The notes under the pieces are model-generated. The model saw only the letters and a list, made by a program, of their open reading frames with translations, was not told the DNA's origin and made no database searches. From CAIKZZ01 sp035524495 (GTDB taxonomy: Bacteria; Pseudomonadota; Gammaproteobacteria; Steroidobacterales; Steroidobacteraceae): a stretch of DNA of 64,000 bases. The translations under genes and the position numbers were made by a program. The stretch is from assembly GCA_035524495.1 (NCBI GenBank), contig DATKOR010000016.1:4062-68061 (forward strand), in the 5' to 3' direction. Below, piece by piece: positions 29,701 through 35,771 of the stretch (positions are counted from its first letter, which is position 1; each line of letters starts with the position of its first letter).

Positions 29701-30267
29701 ATGGGTGCCGGACTCAAGCAGGTACGTGCCCGCGCGGGGCGCCTTCCACGTCAGCGCGGTCGTAGCGCCTGCGGCGACCTCGGTCGAGAACGACTGGACG
29801 CGCTGCCCTTGCGAGGGTGCCTGCCCCGTTGTGGTCGGGTCCGCGATCGGCCACGTGACCGACTGCGCATTCGAGTGATCCGGGCTCGGCGTCGAGGTCG
29901 CGCCAGTGCCGAGGCCGGCGCCGAGCTGGCCGACGATGACCAGAGAGGTCGGGACGGTGTTGCCGTTCGCGAAGCTGAGGCTGTTGGTCAGGTTGATCGT
30001 CAGGTCCTGGCCTGACGGCACGGTGATGATGACCGGCGACCACTGGCCCGCGGCCGGCGTTGCAATCAGCGGCGCGCAGTTGGTCGAGCCTGTCGCGCAG
30101 CTGTATCCCCACATGGGCACGCTCGTGCCGTCGGGCATCGCGCCGGACGCCGGCGCCGCGGTCAGGTTGACCGTCACCTCTGCCATCGCCGCGCCCGTGC
30201 CGAGCAGGAGAATGGATGCCGCCACCACTGACTTGATTGCGGCGGACGTGTACTTATTCGTGCGCAT
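20767..30267 (-). CDS. Giant 3,166-residue mosaic exported protein with MCO-like head and beta-helix
   Basis: The ATG at 30267 has GGAG 7 bases upstream and opens a signal peptide (MRTNKYTSAAIKSVVAASIL..., cleavage near AMA/EVTV). Rough architecture: residues 30-450 are cupredoxin/multicopper-oxidase-like, with the family landmarks GPMGLYG, YYLINGRGFDR and LVRLVNAG but no HxH or HCH copper motifs. About 455-545 is a cadherin/VCBS-like repeat (VNDSYPG...VIANDTNV). About 1130-1215 and 1650-1710 are carboxypeptidase-regulatory or SdrD-B-like domains (GIPAGNWKITTFD, LPPGKYVVEVVVPPGYEL). About 2085-2860 is a right-handed beta-helix beginning GQTIQSAIDAALPGDM, then a choice-of-anchor-Q-like stretch, a DUF11 domain (about 2939-3060, ITYTIVVTNNGPAAVTG) and a terminal IPT/TIG-like domain. 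It is last in the operon, 17 bases after the second copper protein. Function unknown; probably surface or extracellular. Confidence 0.85.
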   Translation of the reverse strand: MRTNKYTSAAIKSVVAASILLLGTGAAMAEVTVNLTAAPASGAMPDGTSVPMWGYSCATGSTNCAPLIATPAAGQWSPVIITVPSGQDLTINLTNSLSFANGNTVPTSLVIVGQLGAGLGTGATSTPSPDHSNAQSVTWPIADPTTTGQAPSQGQRVQSFSTEVAAGATTALTWKAPRAGTYLLESGTHPSIQGPMGLYGIVVVTDAVNGVAYPAAGARAAVNYNADIAFLMSEVDPVQNAAVSAAVNTAGFAEMNGFAGYVATGSPIPHCKKSSGEPASDGACYPPAVNYTPVYYLINGRGFDRTNASASLYPIGQPTASATTGNLLVRLVNAGLRMHVPSIVGATTGGTAAIPGMTLIAEDGNVLPGTARVQSDVFMAAGKTYDLLINIPTACTPTPCTTAALPIFDRELSLSANATARDAGMLAYIGTATTSAVPAASSLGTAHAVNDSYPGLLLGQNLTISDPGKGVIANDTNVSGVTLLAGPTHGTVTLNANGTFTYAPTDPTTITADSFTYCANGTVSGTTCSSGVWATVSLGGSTVADAGIDCGKGAGTAATASFSASVAGQISIKPPGILAGCKDSAGLPLTIKGATASQPLVLPGVATVSADGGFFSTTGATSFAVTAQNALGNTTSINVSVSYPTGSGLKVTVLDGNDHSTTISDYRWVIEEDRTFYVDPACTMNPLPSGCPLVTPNGAPVNYGTNFHTSAMPLVAAGCTGTLSCESGQMLQGTPVVCDVGNGVCRNTDSQQAMTDPSQVPLDPTKRYYISILPGDAANPFMAGYAGIPCGQPGAPSPTDPDNPCSIGHGMGGAPIPAGATAVTVLTVPTPYPTATLSVFVFEDDWPLNGEQGAGGGVDVLATNEPGLGNFQITIFDVAGGTGDATGQPTYDMFNQPLSNSLAGTIDPVTGLDACPVSNTVTSNVTGKVTARLTSGSRTFTLASIPASLVVGATLTDNVGASSPAGAIPAGTTVTDVTGNVVTMSAAALRTVSSDKITVIGVQAGIVGMIITCPKFESDGQTLSPMAGQAVVKNLYPGRYGVSALPGADRIGLGEEWIQTNTLDGQKAHDSFMRIGEPGYFQEFGPAGYHVSIGFANPKIINERRTNTFHTGMCDAGASGGQLSCPWTIEGKVYGSRLSRTPDQRLYSSGSRDALSFTQCYVSLGDPDGAEIAFTKCASDGSFVLTGIPAGNWKITTFDQWNDQIIDGITQGVGVGCTNTLSGVCDPSNAGGGAQTTANIACVGSATNAAASICDMGEIGVHQWQADLYTRTFIDTDGRGVSDDSKPGLALVSTNIRFRDGSYSNFNSTDLNGFAGFNEVFPLFNWYVMETDSTRYKTTGVHVIYDAGGPADGSASCDTTLSPCGNSQSAAFYANTYEKFPLPPELMPPGSVPCANADCATESIATGVTRTKANSTVYNSTGRIDPPYWFGSYGWQGYIGQGNFLEFGKKPFAAGETGPIHGHVIYASTRPFDDPQLLLQLSWEPMIPHVRVNLYKEGVASDGVTPTLTLVDHTDTSSFDDWAQGFRTDKNGALVLASDRNPIPNISCPGQTGNASGTIFDPFYYALADQPTYLDVYNAQHNGGTQHTLPYHSQFKCYDGMHSWNQLQPAPYDGMYSFPSVTALDQLTGKPTATNCDPTVCIANPDTTDPYRVGTPMLPPGKYVVEVVVPPGYELVKEEDKNILIGDNYIAPATVQFPGLGGAVYILPDQAAISATYNAQNAQNATTGLGRIPSLVSHEGDTGSDESFWPCVGTVRQVPDYISLFPQSAEVAPFAGAMRPLCDRKEVTLTEQSSALVKFYLFTSTHVAAHFQGIILDDFTAEFDPFSPQFGEKFAPSYLPVGVKDWTGNEINRVYSDQFGLYNGLNYSTWEVNPPNPTGYGPTMLVYCMNDAGLQSTPDPLFQPGYSQFCYELPGMPGQTGYFDTPVVPVQAFSEGYNHPDCAYPDSTPAIKSVTTADIAGPWAQAAGHTVTVTALGDQSVEWYGWTGPSLTQANAPYNMPKVTRHYGFGSAKGTVKVGNVTVSPASVSWSDGSISFPAPSGVTACPVSQQNKYGGSAASCGELVITTAAGKQSIDSVTLTIGGKRPTLLGAGQTIQSAIDAALPGDMIIVPPGSYNEMLVMWKPVRLQGVGAASSVVDANTHPAGKLLTPWRQKVVCLFGLTVDGRPRSPTDMGCAAGFNQVSATIATGGGGFSNFRTMLVDRLPFEATLGWDASLNGNLAEQLSEPSLLGAYEGAVITVLGKGVKFPRGTTIGDAFGATTGAAFPDNTALLTASDCGSSSANTANPYPTNFYCNPSSIDGLSIRDSSQGGGGIFVHAYAHNLQIANNRVSNNTGTLSGGITIGQGEHPDVQLAGAAAVLTYPESCESSNVTNLGLPFCFNKSVNIHHNAVVGNSSMGDELFSSTPAGAGGVSINTGADYYQFTNNWVCGNISTGDGGGVAHIGYSKNGDIEKNTIIFNQSTNPTITTNGGGLLVMGAPDADPTTCGVTTDQDCVPPPGSITPSDGTGPGLVINANLILGNAADAGSGGGLRLQAVNGNDVLNFLNGANACTADLGVTGGNRSHCYWNSANVTNNIIVNNVAGWDGAGVSLLDSLAVNLVNNTIAANDSTASSGTLFQTLFAPLASSASPSGGTICGATSGQSCPQVAGVVSVSNSPVLVANVNQTAGTKSCPLGHGTAGACFAHSVPLMLNDAIWQNRSFYIGVGSFGPATAGQNQQHLVALYNAAFPAGATGSPAGSQTATGSCPAGGAYWDLGFRGDVQPSSHAAAGFAPMNSVVPTVYGGSGNTQNNPLFTSAYCNGSRTPPEAGQGAGWAVPPGTNEGNAFPSQVFNLTPSAVVDEGNNWVNLRWGPLSLYAVSATAPYTATTPLADYTPQSGSSAINAAAASVTFGSGNSAVTVAAPKTDFFGNARPLGAGYDIGAIEVGGGAAVTADLAVTKVDNRGGSSITSATGTVTRGGTITYTIVVTNNGPAAVTGAVVQDTRPSALLGWIWTCAPATNAGCGTSGNGGIGNINKTLATLASGASVTFSVTAVVGTSSSISSVTNTATVTAPTTVTDTNAANNTASDTDAIVAPPALSSISPTFGSRGTTVPVTLTGTNLTGTSAVNVSGTFTGNGVTCTISGTPTATTVNASCVIAANAPTTTRNVTVTANGANSNSVSFRVQ

Positions 30268-30284
30268 TGCTGTTCTCCTGCCTC

Positions 30285-31874
30285 TCACAGCGACTCGTCG
30301 ATCACGAATTCGCGCGAATCGACGAGCATCATCATCAGCATGCCGCCGGGGAAGATGTTGTTCGTGGTGATCTCGCGCTCGTTATGCGAGTGCCACATGA
30401 ACGCGAAACCGGCTTCGCTCGACGGATTGTTGGCGATGGTTCCGGACGGCGGGGTCGTACCCGTCGTGCCGTTCCCCGGAGTTCCGAACGTCGCGCGCTC
30501 AGTCGCGTCCGGACCGAGGTAGGGACTGCCGCCCCACCATGCGCCGTTGGTGAAGATGTTGGGATCGGGCAGCGTCACGGGACCGCCGGCGACCACGTCG
30601 CCGAAAGGCGCCGCCTGCATCGGCTTGTTATGGTCCTGGCACCACTCGAAGTAATTGATCGCGGCCGGCGCGCCGGTGTTGTAGCCGTTGGCGTCCGGGG
30701 TGCACGGCAGCGTTGCCTGGGGATCGTTGGAGCCCGGGTTATGGCCGTACATGTCCCAGTTGAGGCCCTTGCCCGTGTAGTAGAAGAGCCCGTCCATCGC
30801 CTGCCCCGGGGTTGTCGTCGTGGTGAACAGCAACGGACCCGCAAGGCTCGTGCCATCGGTGCTGGTCAGCATGTTGCCGTCGCGCGCGAGGATGCGGACG
30901 TGGTTCGCGTGCTCGTGGAAGGGATGCTGCCAGCGCCCCTGCCCGATGATCCGCAGCAGCGTCACCTCGCCCGGGTGCATGTGCGGATTGCCGTTGTAGG
31001 GCTGGTTCGGATACTGCGGCGTGTAGTTGGGATCCATGTCATCCGGCATCGAGCGGCCGTTGATCATGTAGTACGCAGGATGGTAGGGCTCGGTCGGGAC
31101 ATGCAGGCTGGTGGCACCGGCCTGAACCTGCGCGAGTGCCGCGTAATGAATCGCCGGGTCCATCTCCGAAAACTGGAACAGGTACTCGCGGTCGTAGCAG
31201 GTGTTGGAGTTGTCGAACGCCGAAGCCGCGAGGCGGAAATCGCTCTCTCCCCACGTCGCCTTGGCGGTTGCATTGGCACCGGGATTGGTCGCCGGCAGTC
31301 CGGCAGTGCAATTGCCCGGCACATTCTTCGGCAGCACGATGATCGCCCCGTAGAGGCCCATCTCGACCTGCAGGTCGCCCTGCGTCCCGCTGTAGTACGC
31401 GCGGGTGCCCGGGGAGCCGGCCGTGAAGGTATAGGTCACCGTGCCGCCCGGGGCCGCTTCCTGCGTCAACAATCCGGGCGTACCACCCGAGGTTGCGACG
31501 GTGAATCCCGGGAAGAGGATCGAGGTATTGCCCGCGGCAGCCGGGAGGTTGTTGTGCAGCGTGACCGTGACGGTGTCGCCCTCCGTGACGATCAGCGTCG
31601 GCCCCGGAATCTGCATGACGTTGCAGAAAGTGGCCGTGATCGCCGCCGGTTTGAATCCAGCCGGCGCCGTATTGCAGCCGTAGCCCCACGAGTAGATCGC
31701 CTGGCCATCGGGCTGCGTGATGAACGCCGGGCTCGCCGCCAGGTCGAACGTGGGTCCCGTGATGCCGGGGGCAGCGGCCTGCGCGTGGTGGGCGAGCGCT
31801 GCGCCAGCCGCGACGAGGCCGACGGCGAGCAGTCGCTTCATCGAGAACATCTTGTCGATCGTTGTCGCGAACAT
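30285..31874 (-). CDS. Multicopper-oxidase-like exported protein B (type-1 Cys replaced by Ser)
   Basis: The 529-residue protein starts at ATG 31874 (AAGGGG upstream) with a signal peptide ending near HAQA. A second Met, 11 codons in, could also serve. The MCO fold is clear: GDTVTVTLHNNLP, VEMGLYGAIIVL, YYMINGRSMPDDMDP and LLRIIGQGRWQHPFHEHANH. The third ligand motif HPFHEHANH (H317, H320, H322, H325) is intact. The first and second motifs are lost (SILFPGF, AYYSGTQGDL). The fourth reads MWHSHNERE (H495, S496, H497), where canonical enzymes have HCH. A normal type-1 copper site is therefore not expected. Stop-to-start gap to the giant gene is 17 bases. Confidence 0.85.
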   Translation of the reverse strand: MFATTIDKMFSMKRLLAVGLVAAGAALAHHAQAAAPGITGPTFDLAASPAFITQPDGQAIYSWGYGCNTAPAGFKPAAITATFCNVMQIPGPTLIVTEGDTVTVTLHNNLPAAAGNTSILFPGFTVATSGGTPGLLTQEAAPGGTVTYTFTAGSPGTRAYYSGTQGDLQVEMGLYGAIIVLPKNVPGNCTAGLPATNPGANATAKATWGESDFRLAASAFDNSNTCYDREYLFQFSEMDPAIHYAALAQVQAGATSLHVPTEPYHPAYYMINGRSMPDDMDPNYTPQYPNQPYNGNPHMHPGEVTLLRIIGQGRWQHPFHEHANHVRILARDGNMLTSTDGTSLAGPLLFTTTTTPGQAMDGLFYYTGKGLNWDMYGHNPGSNDPQATLPCTPDANGYNTGAPAAINYFEWCQDHNKPMQAAPFGDVVAGGPVTLPDPNIFTNGAWWGGSPYLGPDATERATFGTPGNGTTGTTPPSGTIANNPSSEAGFAFMWHSHNEREITTNNIFPGGMLMMMLVDSREFVIDESL

Positions 31875-31885
31875 GGCTCGCCCCT

Positions 31886-33760
31886 TCAATTGATGCGCAC
31901 TTCGGTCATCTGTCCGCCGAAGTTCTCGGCGTCGTTGGACAGGTGATCGAGGTTGGACGTGTAGAGGTAGAAGACGCATGCGGGATTGGTGCCGCCGCAA
32001 GTGGCGTAGGCCGGGTCGCTGGCATCCAGGATGACGTCCGCCGACTCGCCGCCACCCAGGGTGATCGAGTTGGTGTAGTAGTCCATGTCGTTGCCCAGCT
32101 GGTCGCGCAGCAGCTTCGCGTTCCACCCGACCACGTGCATCCGGATGCCGAGCGAGGCCAGCGTGTGGTACTCGGACACGCCGAGATCCGAGAGGCGCAG
32201 CAGCGCCTTCTGGCCGTGGGTAATGTTGATGATCGAGTTCAGCGGCTGGGCGAAGTGGTTGACTCCGTCAGCCGACTGCGTCGCGATCGGGCCGGAGTCG
32301 GACACCGTGTCCGGATAGCTTCGGCCGTTCAGCAGGAAGTACTTGTCCTTCATGTCGGCGAAGCCTTCCGGGTTAAAGGTCATGCCGACGAAGTGGAAGT
32401 TCGGGTCGAAGCCGTGCATCTGCACCGGATACTCGACGTCGTACTGGCTGACGCCATCGCCATCGTTGTAGACGTACTTCTTGGAACCGTCGTTCGCCGC
32501 GAGGTTGTCCGCCGGCGGCAGCGGGTTGCTGCAGAGCACGTCGCTCTTGTCGCACTTGGTGCGCAGGTCGCCCTGCTGCACCTGCAGTCCGGTCCAGAGG
32601 TCACCGGTCCAGCGGTTCTGCCGCGGTCGCACGTACAACTGGCCGACCATGCCCATCTGCAGGTGTTCGGGCGGGGTGATGTGACAGTGGTAGAAGTAGG
32701 TTCCGGCGTCCGGCGCGAGGTAGTAGTAGGTGAAGCTGCCGCCGATGTTGATGGCGACTGAGGCATCCGGGACGCCGTCGAAGAGCGACGACGCGTTCGG
32801 ATAGCCGTGGAAGTGAACCGTGTGCTGCTCGAAGAGGTCCGGCCGCATGATCATGCCGACGTTGGTCAGCGTCAGGAAGAACTCATCGTCCTCGTCCATG
32901 GCCATCATCGGCGCCGGGATGTTTCCGTTCATCACGCCGACGTCCATCACCTGGCGCGCATCGACGTGGCCGTCGGTCGTGGGCACCGACGAGGCCGTGC
33001 CGTCCGGCGACTCCGTGACCTCGGCGAGGCCCGTGGGCGAACTCAGCGTGTACTGGAAGGCGAAGCTGGCGGGCAGATAGTTGTTGGCGATGCCGATCGC
33101 CGTGACCGTGTGGGTCCCGACGTATCCCGCGAGATCGGTGCCCGTGCCCTGCCCGATCACGACCGAGTCACCGATCTTGAAGAACACGGGGGAGTTCTGC
33201 ACCACCGTGACCGTGTGGGCTCCGGCGGTCACTCCCGCCGCGGCGCTGCTGCCCTCGAAGATCGAGTAGATGTTCGAGGTGTAGGCGACGTTGTTCTTAA
33301 CGAGTCCGATGGCGCCGTTGTAGATCGTGCCGGTGGCCGCGGCGGGATAGCCCGGAACGAGCACGCTCGGGTCGGCGATCGGCGTGTTGAACTCGGAGGC
33401 GACCACCGTGCCGGGCAGTCCCTGCGAGATGTTCGCGATGCCCGACAGCGGACCGAATGCGAACAAGTACGTCTGGGTACCGTCCCCCATGGTCGCGTAG
33501 CCGTCGCCGCCCGCGATCTGCTGGCACTTGATGGTGCCGTTCATGGGCCCCGTCTTGCCGGCGGTGTAGTCTGCCGGCTTGGTCGGATCGGTCGGCACGT
33601 AGGTCGGCCCGGTGTAGGCCGGATCGGCATCCGGTGCCGTCGGATGCGTGAGCGTGCTGGTTGGGCACTGCACGCGGAAGCTCTGCGCTTGCGCGTCCCA
33701 CGCGGTGCAAACGAGCACGAGCACAGGCAGCAGTCGGACGATGTTCGCAAGCCTTGTCAT
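31886..33760 (-). CDS. Multicopper-oxidase-like exported protein A (keeps the HCH type-1 motif)
   Basis: The 624-residue protein starts at ATG 33760, with GGAGG 8 bases upstream, and has a signal peptide (MTRLANIVRLLPVLVLVCTA). A poorly recognised region (about 30-270) precedes a cupredoxin domain with HTVHFHGY (H313, H316, H318) and YHCHITPPEHLQMGM (H358, C359, H360, H366, M371). That is a plausible type-1 copper loop of form C-x6-H-x4-M. A second MCO-like domain contains FLLNGRSYPDT and SEYHTLASLGIRMHVVGW but lacks HPxHxH, and its C-terminal motif is degenerate (NLDHLSNDAENFGGQM). It lies 11 bases before protein B and 92 bases after sco1. A redox role in the envelope or outside is likely. 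Confidence 0.85.
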   Translation of the reverse strand: MTRLANIVRLLPVLVLVCTAWDAQAQSFRVQCPTSTLTHPTAPDADPAYTGPTYVPTDPTKPADYTAGKTGPMNGTIKCQQIAGGDGYATMGDGTQTYLFAFGPLSGIANISQGLPGTVVASEFNTPIADPSVLVPGYPAAATGTIYNGAIGLVKNNVAYTSNIYSIFEGSSAAAGVTAGAHTVTVVQNSPVFFKIGDSVVIGQGTGTDLAGYVGTHTVTAIGIANNYLPASFAFQYTLSSPTGLAEVTESPDGTASSVPTTDGHVDARQVMDVGVMNGNIPAPMMAMDEDDEFFLTLTNVGMIMRPDLFEQHTVHFHGYPNASSLFDGVPDASVAINIGGSFTYYYLAPDAGTYFYHCHITPPEHLQMGMVGQLYVRPRQNRWTGDLWTGLQVQQGDLRTKCDKSDVLCSNPLPPADNLAANDGSKKYVYNDGDGVSQYDVEYPVQMHGFDPNFHFVGMTFNPEGFADMKDKYFLLNGRSYPDTVSDSGPIATQSADGVNHFAQPLNSIINITHGQKALLRLSDLGVSEYHTLASLGIRMHVVGWNAKLLRDQLGNDMDYYTNSITLGGGESADVILDASDPAYATCGGTNPACVFYLYTSNLDHLSNDAENFGGQMTEVRIN

Positions 33761-33852
33761 TATCGAGTCCTCCATCACTGCGGCGGGCTTCCCACCGCCC
33801 CGAGCGCATTTCGGCGATCGCCGAGTCCCCACTTGTTCGTATCCCCTAGCGG

Positions 33853-34542
33853 CTACCGCGCGGCATGCGCCAGCGGCAGTTCGGCGAACACCTGGTCCGC
33901 CGTCGGAAACCCATCCATCCGAATCCACGGGCCGCCGCGGGCGGCGCGTATGAAGATCGCGGCCGGGTGGCTCATCTTTTCGCCGCGGTACACGCCGAAA
34001 GCGCGTTGCACGCTTTCGCTCGCGGTACGCGTGCCGGTGTAGTGGCGCCACTCCGGTCCCGCGTGATAGGTCTGCGCGTACGCGCGCAGCCGCGCCGGCG
34101 TGTCCTCGTCCGGATCGATCGAGACCGAGACGAGGTGCACCCGGTCGCGCTCGGCCCCGAGGCGGCGCTGGACGCCCTCGAGCGTCTGGCTGGTGAGCGG
34201 ACAGATCGAAGTGCAGCTCGTGTAGATGAACGCAAGCACGACGGGGCGGCCGTCATTGACTTCGGCCGGGAACTTCACGACCACGCCGTCTTCGCGCGTG
34301 AGCTCTACTGCCGGGACCTGGTAGTGCGCCACGAGGCGCGCCGGCGGCTCAGCCGCGGCGCGCTGCTGCGCGCCGGCGTCGTTGCCCGCGGTCGCGCCCA
34401 GCGCAAGCGGCGCGAAGAGCGCAGGAGCGAGAAGCATTCCCCGCGACGCGCGCCAGATTCCCTTCGACCGAGCTCGCCCGGTGAGCGACATTCCTAGTTC
34501 GATGCGGGCGATTCGCCCGCCCTCCCAGATCGATGAACCCAT
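33853..34542 (-). CDS. SCO1/SenC-type copper chaperone
   Basis: The 229-residue thioredoxin-fold protein has copper-binding CxxxC in YTSCTSICPLTSQTL and a distal His in KMSHPAAIFI, the SCO1 ligand set. The segment VSVSIDPDEDTPARLRAYA is also typical. The N-terminal hydrophobic segment (GMLLAPALFAPLALGA) is a signal or anchor. The start is uncertain: the ATG at 34542 directly abuts AGGAGG with no spacer, and an in-frame ATG at 34491 is an alternative. Such proteins deliver copper to CuA or other cupro-enzymes. Here it heads an operon of two MCO-like proteins rather than lying near cytochrome oxidase genes. Confidence 0.88.
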   Translation of the reverse strand: MGSSIWEGGRIARIELGMSLTGRARSKGIWRASRGMLLAPALFAPLALGATAGNDAGAQQRAAAEPPARLVAHYQVPAVELTREDGVVVKFPAEVNDGRPVVLAFIYTSCTSICPLTSQTLEGVQRRLGAERDRVHLVSVSIDPDEDTPARLRAYAQTYHAGPEWRHYTGTRTASESVQRAFGVYRGEKMSHPAAIFIRAARGGPWIRMDGFPTADQVFAELPLAHAAR

Positions 34543-34861
34543 CCTCCTGCCCGGCCTGTCTGCGAACGAGTCGGTCGATGCTTCCGGAGGGGGGGTGGGG
34601 CTACGTAGGGGTTAGGTAGGTAGTTACCGTAGGCGCCTTTCGCGGCGGCGCGTTATGTCGCGGCCTACCGAATGCCCCGAGCGAGCGGGCACGCTGCGTC
34701 GCCCGACGCCGGAACCGACCGACATCGGCACGGCGCATGGAATGGGCGCCGTGTCGATGGCTAGCGATACTCCGCGGTCGGTCGTCGCACGACATGGCGC
34801 GTTGAGCGCCGCCGGCGGATCGCACCGCCAGCCGCATGGATGCTTCGCCGGCTCGCGTCGA
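34543..34861. other. Intergenic region between the secretion operon and sco1
   Basis: These 319 bases between two minus-strand operons hold no credible gene. Reading towards sco1 they contain the CCCTAC-type repeat cluster (34604-34633) about 60-90 bases before the sco1 start, followed by a C-rich tract. No clear terminator for the upstream operon was found, so read-through is possible. Confidence 0.6.
34604..34633 (-). promoter_or_regulatory. Tandem CCCTAC-type motif cluster before sco1
   Basis: On the plus strand GTAGG occurs at 34605, 34616 and 34629, within CGTAGGGGTTA, GGTAGGTAGTTA and CCGTAGG, a pattern unlike the surrounding sequence. The 9-mer CGTAGGGGT (34604-34612) recurs exactly at 47206-47214 before the lytic transglycosylase gene. 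It is a possible binding site for the NarL-type regulator encoded at 47447. Inference only. Confidence 0.45.
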
Positions 34862-35410
34862 TCACCGCGAGCGATTGGGCAAAGTCAGCCGGCGAGTTGC
34901 GTAGCTGGGTATTGCGTAGACGAAGAGCCAGTCGGCGTAGCTTGCGGCCTTCTCGAAGTCGTCCTCGTTGTCTTCGAAGCCGGCCTTCTTGACGGGCACA
35001 AGCTGCGAGGCGCTCGCGATTCCCATGATTCCGCCGTCGGGTGCCGGGATCGTCGTCCACTCGGACGAGTTCGTGACGGGGTCGCGATACGCGCGCCGCA
35101 TCGCCCGAAAGACTGCGATTCCAGGTGCCGCGTCCCCGGCCGGGTCGGTGGCGGCACCCGCGGCGGCGTCGGCGGCCATCGGCCCGAGCAGCGCCGCGAG
35201 CGTCGGCGGAAAGTGGTGGTAGTGACCGAAATAGCGGCCGATCGCTGCTCGGTATTCGCGGCCGGCGAACAAGAGGTCGGCCTCGTGGTCGCGCTGCACG
35301 GCCATCCGCGTGACCTGGCCCGCGCCGGCGAGGAAGATCCCGATCAGCGCGATGAGTGCGAGGAGACCGATGTAGGTGAAGCCGCGCGCGCGGCGCTTAC
35401 CACGTGACAT
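34862..35410 (-). CDS. Pseudopilin-like protein lacking Glu+5
   Basis: The 182-residue protein starts at ATG 35410, overlapping the previous pseudopilin by 14 bases. The prepilin-peptidase site is RRARG/FTYIGLLALIALIG, so the position +5 residue is Gly where major pseudopilins have Glu. GspK also lacks Glu at +5, but this protein is shorter than usual GspK. The hydrophobic helix is followed by a globular part (REYRAAIGRYFGHYHHFPPT). It is the last gene of the secretion operon and may be a tip or minor pseudopilin. Confidence 0.72.
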   Translation of the reverse strand: MSRGKRRARGFTYIGLLALIALIGIFLAGAGQVTRMAVQRDHEADLLFAGREYRAAIGRYFGHYHHFPPTLAALLGPMAADAAAGAATDPAGDAAPGIAVFRAMRRAYRDPVTNSSEWTTIPAPDGGIMGIASASQLVPVKKAGFEDNEDDFEKAASYADWLFVYAIPSYATRRLTLPNRSR

Positions 35411-35771
35411 ACGCGGTTCCGTCGAGCGCAACGCCCTCGGCGCCGCTCTTGACGTCCTTGATTCCCGTGTCTTCGGGGTCCTCGGCGTGGATCACGAGCC
35501 ACTTGTCCGCGGTCCGCGCGATCGGGTCTACCGGAATCCCGCGCAGGTAGTGCCTGTCGACGAGATCGGCCAGTACCGTCGGGTACTTGCCGGTGTCGCC
35601 GTAGAACTTGTCGATCGAGTCGCGCAGCGTTGCGAGGTCCTGGCGCAGCACCGCCTCGCGCGAGCGCTCGAGCGAGCGGAAGTAGCGCGGCACGGCGATC
35701 GTCAGCAGCGTCGCGATGATGGCCATGACGACCAGCAGCTCGAGCAGCGTGAAGCCGCGCTTACCAGTCAC
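35397..35771 (-). CDS. Type II secretion pseudopilin (GspG-like)
   Basis: The 124-residue protein probably starts at GTG 35771, inside the end of the preceding gene (11-base overlap), giving the short leader VTGKRG before FTLLELLVVMAIIATLL, with Glu at +5. The helical spine continues into RYFRSLERSREAVLRQDLATLRDSIDKFYGDTGKYP, the GspG-like segment. The body is short, as in minor pseudopilins. It is translationally coupled on both sides. Confidence 0.8.
   Translation of the reverse strand: MTGKRGFTLLELLVVMAIIATLLTIAVPRYFRSLERSREAVLRQDLATLRDSIDKFYGDTGKYPTVLADLVDRHYLRGIPVDPIARTADKWLVIHAEDPEDTGIKDVKSGAEGVALDGTAYVTW

Noticed and set aside
30521..30530. GTAGGG motif near 30521 as a fourth operator
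   Set aside because: It is a single copy inside the coding region of MCO-like protein B, without the paired arrangement, and is expected by chance.
14793..34542. Naming the copper operon mofA/mofB/mofC
   Set aside because: The similarity is in kinds of gene only. The proteins here differ in size and copper motifs, and the recollection of the mof operon was not checked, so no mof symbols were used.
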